NCBI RefSeq assembly: GCF_009870125.1
Contig: NC_046681.1
Location: forward strand, 25,132,001 to 25,196,000
Source: Drosophila pseudoobscura
Lineage: Eukaryota; Arthropoda; Insecta; Diptera; Drosophilidae
Length of the DNA stretch: 64,000 bases
Direction: 5' to 3'
The first letter of the stretch is position 1. Every line of letters begins with the position of its first letter. The position numbers and the translations under genes were made by a program. Of this stretch, positions 11,474 to 19,859 are shown in pieces. A model generated the notes under the pieces. That model was given only the letters and a program-made list of their open reading frames with translations. It did not search any database and was not told where the DNA came from.

Positions 11474-12993
11474 CTAATTTCCCCGATCCCAGCGCCAGAC
11501 AGTGCTGTCGTCACAGACACAAATCAAAATGGATCCGTCCTTGGAGAAGGATGTCTGTCGAATGGTCGAGTTGCTCTTCGGATGCACCAGCTGGCTGCAC
11601 TTGGTCAAGTTCGGATCGTTGCAGTCGAGCTCCCAAACGAACGTGGTACCAAGCTGGTTGCCCAGGGCCAGAACCTTCTGCCACGAGTTGAAGGCGAAGC
11701 GCACGAACCAAATCTCGCACATTTTGTAGTCAAAGTGATGGAGGACTGTGGTGGCGGACTCCTGCGGTTTGATTTCGTCCCAGGGGACCGACAGCTTGCC
11801 GGGTTTCCAGCAGACAATAGAGTTCTCACAGGACTTGGAGAACACAAAGTCGCCGAACCACTGGACGCAGTCCACATAATTTCGATGGATGTCGCGCGTG
11901 GAAAAGTCAGGAAAGTGCTCCTTGATAGTCGGAAATGGAGCTGTCGTCTTGCCGGGAATGAAATCTGAGCTCAGCTCGATAGCTTCCTTGATGTCGGGCT
12001 TGTCCAGGCGCCACAGCTTCAGCGAGTGGTCCATGCCGCTGGACATGATCCGATCCCCGCGCAGATCAAAATCAATCGAAAGCACCTCGTCGCGGTGTCC
12101 CTCAACGCCGCCAAACACTGCCACACAAACGTCCGACTGAATGTTCCACAGACGAAGCGAGTGATCCTTGCTGCCGGACAGCAGAAGCTGCGGCCGAATC
12201 GGATGGAACTTCAGCTCATTGATGGCATGGCCATGCCCTATGTAGTTCTTGCTGCATTGATGCTTTATGGGATTGAAGATGCGTATGACTCCGCGATAGC
12301 CAGCAGCGGCTAGCACTGGGTCGCCAGAGATGGTGTCATACGACCAGGCGCACGTATAGAAGCTTTCATCGGTCTGAAAGGGGAAGGGTAATGCGTTCGA
12401 ATCTTTACGTTCAAGAGATTTATTTATGTAAATTTACCCACATCGGGATCAGCATAGACCTGCAAGAGGCGCAGGCCACCGTTGGTGTCTTCCTCCTCGT
12501 TCCTCTTGACGCACTCGTAGATCGACACCCGATCCTTGCCCACGGTGGCAAAGACCTGCGGCTGGCCCCTTTCTAGGAATGGATTGAACTGGACACCAAA
12601 GATCTGGTGATTGTGGTCCTCCCTCACGTGGGAGCTGCAAAAGGCAGGTAGTCACACCACGCACGAAGCGTCACACCTGGCGAGAGCCGCTCACCTGTAC
12701 TTGTACAGCGGTGGAACCATTTTTGGTGCCTTGACGCGACGGCACAGACGGTTCAGCTTGCGCGTATTCGGAGACTTGCTCCTGGTGGTCGTTGTCGTAT
12801 TGCTAAACAGGCTGGCGGAGTCGTCCCGGTCAAGAGAGGTGGCATCGTTTTCCTCCTCTGCGCCCAATCCGTTCCCGCCGTCGCCATTCGTTGAGGGAGT
12901 GGGCGCAGCGTCTGGCAGTGTCTCAGTGGCCAAAGCTTCCTCATCTGCCGGCTGTTCTTCCGCTTGGGGATCCGATGCAGTAGGACTGGTCAT
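11474..12993 (-). CDS. escl: Extra sexcombs-like (escl), EED-type WD40 subunit of PRC2
   Basis: This is an EED-family WD40 protein, the H3K27me3-binding scaffold of Polycomb repressive complex 2. Minus-strand exons are 12993-12695, 12634-12442 and 12373-11474 (introns 60 and 68 nt), giving 463 residues. The first 95 residues are an acidic and Ser/Thr-rich tail. The EED signature '[17 protein letters not shown]' follows, then 'FYTCAWSYD', '[15 protein letters not shown]', '[15 protein letters not shown]', '[12 protein letters not shown]', '[12 protein letters not shown]', '[11 protein letters not shown]' and '[14 protein letters not shown]', forming a seven-blade propeller to the C-terminus. 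Drosophila has two paralogues. Several positions (for example IFNP in place of the esc IDVE) are closer to vertebrate EED than to D. melanogaster esc, so I prefer escl; esc is the alternative. The exon 2 donor is the weak GTGGGT rather than the nearby GTAAAT, because only the former keeps frame. Confidence 0.85.
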
Positions 12994-13196
12994 GGTCAAT
13001 TGAATCCACCAGCACCGCCAAGGAGTCCAAAGCGTTTTTAAGGTTTTTTTCTTATTATAAATTGTTTGGTTGCCGCGTTGCCAACTATTGGGCTGTGCAA
13101 CAGCGTTGCCACCTGCCACCGATGGGGAACAGCCCTGTCTTGGACAATTCGCAATGTATTTAAAACTAATTTTTTTATAATGCTCTTAATGTAGTT

Positions 13197-13949
13197 TCAC
13201 CGTCTTTCGGTGCTGGTGAGGGTGTTCTTGGCACTAAGAAGCTCATCCAGATGTGCTTCTACCTCCTTGATAGCCTTTACACTGTGCTCCGTGCGCGACG
13301 CAATTTCGTGGATGAACCAGCTGCACAGCAGTTCCGCCTTGGTCTGCGTCACATTCGCCGACGACTGCTTTAGTTGGAGCTCGTTCACCAGGTGGGTGCC
13401 CATCTTCAGGTCGGCTGCATCATTGAGCAGCGCGCATTTGCGGCTGAGCAGCTGACCCCTTTTCTCCATGCTGGTGCGATGCTCTACCTCCAGCCTGATG
13501 ATCTCCTTTTGTCCTGGGTCTAGTTCCAAGTCGCTGCTGAATACTTCAGGGAATTCCTCACGTATCTGATCCCCCAGCTCGGTAATGGGCAGGAGCTTGG
13601 CCTGCAGCTGGGCCGTCAGATTGGTGCGCACGGCCTTGCGGTCCGTGTAGGAGAGGGCCGGGATTATTTTGTAGTCCTGTAGGTCTGGAAAAAAACATAA
13701 ATATGACCAAGAGAATAAGATATCACTGTAGCAGATCTTACCAAGTACGTGATCGCTATCGTCTAGTCGGACAAATTCCCCAATGGACACCAATTTGAGA
13801 GCTCGCTTAATTTCGGGGCTCTGATTTGCAGGCTCCAAGCGGCGCAATACATCCAGCAAAAGTTTCAACTGCAGGACCTTCTTCAGTTCACTTTCTCGTG
13901 CTTCCAGCAACTCCTTGGTGTCAGTGGGCAAAATTGTTGAAGACTTCAT
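13197..13949 (-). CDS. coiled-coil protein, possible augmin subunit (dgt2-like)
   Basis: Minus-strand exons are 13949-13742 and 13684-13197. The 57 nt intron (GTAAGA...TTTCCAG) is a multiple of three and free of stops, so a naive ORF reads through it. The spliced product is 231 residues, mostly charged, helix-forming sequence with heptad-like leucines (residues 12-35, 75-130 and 150-230) and no enzymatic motif or membrane segment. Size, composition and the N-terminal 'KELLEARESELKKVLQLKLL' segment would fit a small augmin (HAUS) subunit such as dgt2, which recruits gamma-tubulin to spindle microtubules. I cannot confirm that from memory, so the product is left as a coiled-coil protein. It lies about 200 bp upstream of escl on the same strand. 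Its upstream flank carries duplicated fragment copy B. Confidence 0.85.
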   Translation of the reverse strand: MKSSTILPTDTKELLEARESELKKVLQLKLLLDVLRRLEPANQSPEIKRALKLVSIGEFVRLDDSDHVLGKICYSDILFSWSYLCFFPDLQDYKIIPALSYTDRKAVRTNLTAQLQAKLLPITELGDQIREEFPEVFSSDLELDPGQKEIIRLEVEHRTSMEKRGQLLSRKCALLNDAADLKMGTHLVNELQLKQSSANVTQTKAELLCSWFIHEIASRTEHSVKAIKEVEAHLDELLSAKNTLTSTERR

Positions 13950-14097
13950 TTTTCGATTTGATCATAAATAAAAAAGAGGGAAAATGGAATTATTTGAATT
14001 TGTTTTTGGTTCATGAACCACAAACAGTTCGCCTTAACACCCTTAACCCACCATTAAAAATCTCTAAAAACTAATGAACAACTTGAGCTTGAGCGGA

Positions 14098-14310
14098 GAG
14101 GGGACATCAAATACCTGATCGTTTGCATCCAAAATCTCAATGTTTTCCATGACGATTATATGAAATAAAACCGAAATTTGTTTACACATATTCTCTTACA
14201 GGTTCCCTTTTGGTAATTACGTAAATATGTAGTTCATTTGTAGCAAATGTGTAGTTTAGGTGTAGTGGAAATGTAAAAACCTTATTTGTAACCTGAAAAT
14301 TTAGGTCAAA
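14098..14310 (-). repeat. duplicated promoter/first-exon fragment, copy B (candidate exon 14115-14150)
   Basis: This is the inverted partner of 7788-8095. On the minus strand it contains ATG at 14150 and the peptide MENIEILDANDQ, ending exactly at a plausible splice donor (CAG|GTATTT, intron from 14114). Copy A carries the same codons but continues as EFNADNELVFDV without a donor at that place. It is either an untested first coding exon of a leftward gene, possibly an alternative start for the coiled-coil gene at 13949 (no good acceptor seen), or a relic. Confidence 0.55.
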
Positions 14311-14938
14311 ATTGAACCGACTGTATATTTACAGTATATCGGTATATAATGGTAAATTTAGCCACTTTCATCAATCTATTAAATTTCATTTTCAACGTTG
14401 TATAAAAATCAAATAAAAGCAAATATTTAAATTATGCCAATCAAGTAGAAAATTGATTCATCAATCGTATAAAATTATGTGGGCATGGCTAAATATTCTA
14501 TATAGCTGGGAATATTCGACGGAAGATAATAAACAAGTATTTATTGGTGAATAACCGGTTGACAACAATTATTCCCGGCAACATTAATTTTCATACCCTA
14601 GGGAAAAGGATATTATAGAATTGAGAAAATGTTTGTTATCCCAGGCTCCGTAGGTATCAGGATCGAGATAAATATAGACAAAATACTTATAATGTACTTA
14701 AATATGTCTGAAGAATATCAATTTGAAAAAGGTCTTTATAAATTACGATTCATCTTCATATCAAAATATTGAAATAGGGTGTAAAAATGCCTATACACGC
14801 ATCTTATCGTATAAAAATATAACAATATGAACGATATCCTCTTTCGTTTTTTTTGTGTGACCCTTTTCGCTAAATAGTTTTCTGGTGTGATCTGTTTTGC
14901 TAAAACCTTTTTTGCTCAACGATCAGAAGTATTGAATA
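14311..14938. other. A/T-rich intergenic DNA with degenerate DINE-1-like motifs
   Basis: The motif 'TACAGTATATCGGTATATA' near 14332 and 'ATACCCTAGGGAAAAGGAT' near 14593 resemble decayed termini of DINE-1-type elements. No coding frame is evident. The zuc promoter must lie in the right-hand part. Confidence 0.5.
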
Positions 14939-15661
14939 ATGAACATTGTTGCGATTTTTGAGAATCATCCGATTGTGGCCACCGTCACAGTTTTTGCAAG
15001 CACCGGCTTAGCCGCGGAGCTAATAGTGAAAGCAATAAAATATGTACGCAGCAAGACGCGACGCCGTCGGGTCCACGAGGTTCTCTTTTTCAACGAACTG
15101 GGAGAAATTTGTAACAAGGAGCATCAGAGCCACGGTACGCAATCAGCCCCCAAAACTTTTGAATGCAAAAACAAGCACTGCAGCTTGAGACAATTGGAGA
15201 AGATTTCTATGCTGATCGATGAGGCTCAATACTCTATTGATATATGCATATACACATTCACTTGTACGGATTTATTCTTGGCCATAAACCGCGCGCTGGA
15301 TCGAGGAGTGTCCATTCGCATGATCAGCGATCACGAAATGGCCTATTCCAGTAAATCGAAGGTACTGAAACTGGCTAACCTCGGTGTGCCCCTGCGCGGA
15401 CCTTTCACAACCAAATCCATGATGCACCACAAATTCTGCGTGATCGACGGCGTGGCCCGGGTGCAAGAGATTATGGGACTCAAGAAGTGCAAATGGCCAC
15501 GGCCCTACGAAAGCGTCCTGATAAGCGGCTCTGTCAACTGGACATATAATGGATTCGTTGGAAATTTCGAGAACTGCACGATTACCTCAGACGAGATTTT
15601 GGCTTGTCAATTCCAGGAGGAGTTCAACCGCATGTGGAAAGCTTTTTTGGTGAAGGAGTAG
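14939..15661 (+). CDS. zuc: Zucchini, mitochondrial-surface PLD-family endonuclease of the piRNA pathway
   Basis: Zucchini is the endonuclease that cuts piRNA precursors on the mitochondrial outer membrane and sets phased piRNA 5' ends in the germline and follicle cells. The 240-residue single-exon protein (about 250 in D. melanogaster) has an N-terminal hydrophobic anchor (about 10-32). A basic patch (RSKTRRRR, 37-44) follows. A small Cys/His zinc-binding insert lies around 'FECKNKHCS' (75-82). The phospholipase D HKD motif is intact: H164, K165 and D170 in 'MMHHKFCVIDG', followed by 'SGSVNWT' (196-202). A single HKD per chain is expected because the enzyme is a dimer. It is tail-to-tail with the small coiled-coil gene. 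All catalytic residues are present, so it should be active. Confidence 0.95.
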   Translation: MNIVAIFENHPIVATVTVFASTGLAAELIVKAIKYVRSKTRRRRVHEVLFFNELGEICNKEHQSHGTQSAPKTFECKNKHCSLRQLEKISMLIDEAQYSIDICIYTFTCTDLFLAINRALDRGVSIRMISDHEMAYSSKSKVLKLANLGVPLRGPFTTKSMMHHKFCVIDGVARVQEIMGLKKCKWPRPYESVLISGSVNWTYNGFVGNFENCTITSDEILACQFQEEFNRMWKAFLVKE

Positions 15662-15823
15662 GAGTTCCTAAAAAAGAGCGTCTATAATATCTAGTACTTT
15701 TATTAAAAAGTAAAGACAATTATCAAATGTTCCTTATATTGTGTACAACTCTCCTCCTAGATTAAGTTTCTTTAACCATTACAACAGGCATTAAAGCCCT
15801 CACGACTACGAAGAATTTATAGA

Positions 15824-16136
15824 CTATTTAGCTTGTTGTTTTAATTTGTCGACGCGTCGCGTAAAGTTATCCTTGAGGCCATTGAGACGCTCTATTTCGG
15901 CGCGCAGCTCCAGGTACTCCAAATAGGAAACAGAGGATTTGAAAAGGATTTCGTGTTTCAGGGTGAGAACGCGTGCGACCTCTTTTTTCTTTTTTTGGAG
16001 TGCCGTGAGCTTTAGTGTGAGTGTCGAGTCTTTCTTCGCGTTCTTTGATTTCTTCGATTTCTGCGGAGAGAGGTAATGCAATTATGAGTACGCATTACTT
16101 CATAATAGATTTTAAACATACTTTACTGATCTCCAT
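15824..16136 (-). CDS. small basic coiled-coil protein, unrecognised
   Basis: Minus-strand exons are 16136-16122 (encoding MEISK) and 16060-15824; the 61 nt intron has donor GTATGT and acceptor CCGCAG. The 83-residue product starts with a very lysine-rich stretch (KKSKKSKNAKKD), then a helical segment rich in L, K and E to the C-terminus, with no cysteine pairs or membrane segment. I do not recognise the family. The ATG lies only 206 bp from the divergently transcribed SART1 start, so the two probably share a bidirectional promoter. The stop is 162 bp from that of zuc, tail-to-tail. An open frame without splicing would start at 16081 with MHYLSPQ; the spliced start is preferred because both splice sites are strong. 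Confidence 0.75.
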
Positions 16137-16342
16137 TGTTGTCCTCGTGCTGCTTTTGTTATGAATGCGTTGTGAATGGCGAACGAGTGAAGAAGAAGCT
16201 ATGATACTCTTTTTTAAAAGTATTTTTCAGTATTTCAATATCGCGTGCCGGGTTTTTTTCAACAAGCAATTTGTGGTCACTCTACTCTGATATATATAGC
16301 TTTTTTTTGTGAAATTCGTGAAAAAAAATCAGAAAAGAAAAA
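16137..16342. promoter_or_regulatory. probable bidirectional promoter (small coiled-coil gene / SART1)
   Basis: This 206 bp gap separates two divergent start codons. A TATATATA-like stretch lies near 16289-16297, upstream of the SART1 start. No other core element is certain. Confidence 0.5.
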
Positions 16343-19300
16343 ATGGGCTCGTCGTCGTCTGGCAAAAAGCACAAGAAGGATAAAAAGGCCAGGCATCGCT
16401 CGCGATCTGAGGAACGCCAGGAACGGGGCACTGAAGACGAGGATATGACACATCACAAACACAAGAAGCAGAAGGAGCACCGTCACAAGCACCACAAGCA
16501 CAAAGAGCGGGAGCGTACCAGCGAGGTTATCTCCTTGGAGGAGTCCGATTCGGATAGTAAGTGTGGCCGGATGGGATGCTGGTGCAGACCAAGCTCAAGG
16601 GCGATTGCCGTGGCCGACAGACCCAACTGGAAAAGCGATTCTTTGATTGTGTTGGACTGCCTGGGGACCGGCAATTGCCTTGGTGCTGCACTATCCTAGT
16701 TCTGGACGTACTAAATTTTGGTGTTCTTCACTCCGTTTCTTGTTTTTGCAGGTTCTCCGATGCTGCTGCCGCAGATTGTGAGTGGGAGAGAAGAAAGCCA
16801 AAAAATTTGATATAAGAAGAGCGATTCGTCAGCATCGTGATAGCCCGTTCTAACCTGTACCTCTTCTTTGCAGGTTCGGATTGTGTGGAGGTGCCACTGG
16901 AGCAGAGCAAAGTAAGGGAGACATCCGCCAGGGAAAGAGTGCGCGAGCCAGAGCCGCCTGTCAGAGAAAGAGCATCTGCTCGAGATAGAGATGCTGGACG
17001 CGAGAGAGACCAGCAACGGGAAAGGGAGCGTGAAAGAGACCGTGACCGGGAGCGTGAAAGGGAACGCGACAGAAATCGCGAAAAGGAGCGCCCCAAGGAC
17101 CGTGAAAGGGAGCGTGATCGGGACCGTGAGCGCGAACGGCATGGTGAGCTGTCGGCTCCACCTCCGCCACAAATATCCAGACACGCGGACTATGAGGGGC
17201 GCCGAGAGCGAGAAATCGAACGCGAGCGAGAGGCTCGCAAGCGTGCTGGCAGGGAGAGGGATAGAGGGAACCGAGAACGGTCCCGATCTCAGTCGCCGTC
17301 CAAGTCAGGACGCAAGCCCTCTGGACCAGCAAACCGAGAACGCGAGGCATTCGGACGCTCCCATTCGCCCATACCCGAAAATGGAGCTGGCGATGTTCTC
17401 TCAGTTCAGGAAACCAACAAACTTCGTGCCAAGCTAGGTCTGAAGCCCCTCGAGGTGGAGAGTGGGCCCAGCAAGGTGACTCCTGCCTCGACAAGCGAGA
17501 ATAAAAAGTCGAGTGGGGACAGCGATCTCTCCTCGTACAAGGACGAGTGGGGAGAGTTCCTTCACAAGCCGGCCGACAACCTAAAGGAGAAAAAAGAGGC
17601 GGAGAAGCTGCGTGAGAAGCTTAAGCAGCGCAAGGAGAAACGTTTCTTGGAAGAGAGATTGGCACGCATCAGAACGTTGGGGGAATCCGATGAGGAGACG
17701 GATAATGTCACCAAGTGGGTGGACAAGAACAAGCGAGTAGTCAATGAACGCGAAGAGGCAAAAAAGAAGGTAAGCACCATTAAATCTACAATTAATTTTT
17801 TTAATTCGAATAAAAATCATTATATTTTCCCCAAGGCCAAAGAGTTGGAGGAGCTTGATGAGACCTTTGGCATCCCAGAGATGGTCGAGCAGGAGAAGCA
17901 AAAGGCCCGTCAGCGTGCCTATGGCGATAACAATTTGAAGGGGTTGCGTGTGGAGCACGATATGGATGACTTTGGGGAAGGTCGCACGGTTATCCTAACT
18001 CTCAAAGATCAAGACGTTCTCAATGAGGAAGAGGGCGACACGCTGGTCAATGTTAACATGCTCGACGATGAGCGCTACAAGAAGAACGTTGTCAACAAAA
18101 AACAGAATCCCCTCAGCTATGGCTACAATGTCTATGAAGAGCAATACGACGAGTTGGGCAACCCCATTGAGCGTTCCGTGCTGGAGAAATATGACGAGGA
18201 CATCGAAGGACAGCCCAAGAAGCGCAAGAACTTTGTGATTGGCGAAAATTCCGAGGAGGATCGTGAGAACAGACGCAGACTTCTGGAAATCAAAACAAAG
18301 CTGGCTGGAAAACGTCTGGAAACATTGGAGGATACCAATTTGAAGTTGGCATCGGATACATTCAGTGTGGAGGAGTTGGCCAAGTAAGTTTTGCACTTTT
18401 TTTTAATAATTATATACCTTCTTCATTCCAAAATAATCTCATTCCCTTTAGATTCAAGAAGCCAAAGAAAAAGGTAAAGAAGCTTCGGCAGAAACTGAAA
18501 GCCGAAGACCTCGAGCCTTTGGCTGAGGCCGGAACATCAGGCGTGTCGAATTTCGGTAGCCGTCAGGGACGTCATCGCGATCCAGAAGATGTTGATATGG
18601 AGGAGACCAAGCCAGAGGTTAAATATGAGGCCGATGAGGATGATGATCTCGAGCGTGTTCTATCCAAGGCCCGCAAGCTGAAGCAGAAGGAGAACATCAT
18701 CAAGAAATCCTTGCCCATTGAGTTTGAGTCCATTCAGAGGGATATCAAACCCGAGATCATCGATGAGGCCAGTTCGGGTGTGGTGCTCAGTAGTGTGGAT
18801 GGCCACATCGTGCTCAATGCCACGGCTGAGTTCTGCCGCACCTTGGGAGACATTCCCACGTATGGCATGGCCGGAAATCGTAACGAGGATTCCAATGATA
18901 TGATGGACTTTGACAAGATCGAGCAGCTGGACGATAATATGGATACGCACAATGATGAGCCAGCGCTGAGCCATGGTACATGGAATTCGGTGAATCCCGA
19001 TGAGGTTATGCAGCCAGCTGATTTGGACAATCTTGGCGATGATCTGGAGGACCGTGCCATTCTGGATGAGGAGCCTGATGTGGGCGCTGGTGTGGCGAAT
19101 GCCCTGCGCTTGGCCCTGTCCAAGGGTTACCTTGAAAGGGAGGAAAAGAACAGGCCCAGCAACACCAAAATGGCACATCTGCAGGCCAAGAACTATTCTA
19201 TTGAGGACAAAGCAGCTGGCGAAGACGAAAAGGTTGGCCGTCGTGATCGCTTCCACTGCGGACCCATTATGGACTTTAAGGATAAAGAGACCTTTAAACC

Positions 19301-19665
19301 CAACGTCAAGTTGGACTACATTGATGACAATGGCCGCATATTGAACCTCAAAGAGGCATTCCGCTATCTGTCACACAAGTTCCATGGCAAGGGGCCCGGC
19401 AAGAACAAGATCGAGAAACGTTTGAAGAAAATGGAGCAAGATGGGGTAAGTCAACCATTTAATATATATCTCTCTTCATAATATATGTCTGAAATCATTT
19501 TTCCTATAGCTAATGAAGACAATGAGTTCGACGGACACCCCACTGGGCACTCTAACCATGTTGCAGCATAAGCAAAAAGAAACCAAGACCGCCTATGTGG
19601 TTCTCAGTGGCAACAGCAAGAATGCGGGTGGCGTAAGTGGCTCATCGATAGCCAAGTTTAAGTAG
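16343..19665 (+). CDS. SART1: SART1 / Snu66 homologue, U4/U6.U5 tri-snRNP protein
   Basis: This is a nuclear splicing factor that holds the U4/U6.U5 tri-snRNP together. Exons are 16343-16556, 16874-17769, 17836-18383, 18452-19445 and 19510-19665, giving 935 residues; all phases join correctly. The N-terminus is a K/H/R/S-rich region, followed by a long Arg-Glu/Arg-Asp dipeptide region (about residues 90-200). The SART1 core begins at '[19 protein letters not shown]' and continues through '[11 protein letters not shown]', '[14 protein letters not shown]', '[12 protein letters not shown]', '[10 protein letters not shown]' and '[12 protein letters not shown]'. The C-terminus ('[20 protein letters not shown]...GSSIAKFK') is characteristic of the family. 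Intron 3 (17770-17835, 66 nt) is in frame and stop-free, so its retention would add 22 residues. Intron 1 contains a cryptic exon at 16752-16777. The gene converges on the PGGHG-like gene with overlapping 3' signals. Confidence 0.95.
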
Positions 19666-19827
19666 GGGGCCAACACACAGACACACATGGGATGTTTTAA
19701 CCACCAAATCCAAGATAGCCATAACCAAATGCAATAGATCCTTCCCAAAAACGTCATACTAAATATTTTAATTTAGAATTCCCACGAATATGCAACCACA
19801 GCACCCAAATATGTAGTTCTCTTCATA

Positions 19828-19859
19828 TTTATTCACATAATAAAATATATTCATTTATT
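19828..19859 (-). terminator. two minus-strand AATAAA signals of the PGGHG-like gene
   Basis: Read on the minus strand, AATAAA at 19859-19854 overlaps the TAA stop (19857-19855). A second copy lies at 19833-19828. Either could direct cleavage within the SART1 3' UTR region. Confidence 0.6.
19839..19844 (+). terminator. SART1 poly(A) signal AATAAA
   Basis: AATAAA lies 174 bp after the SART1 stop. Cleavage 10-30 nt downstream would fall inside the last coding exon of the opposing glucosidase gene. Confidence 0.7.

Noticed and set aside
14115-14150. IEILDANDQ as a cadherin repeat motif (DANDN-P)
   Set aside because: There is no calcium-binding partner motif or neighbouring cadherin sequence; the short match is coincidental.
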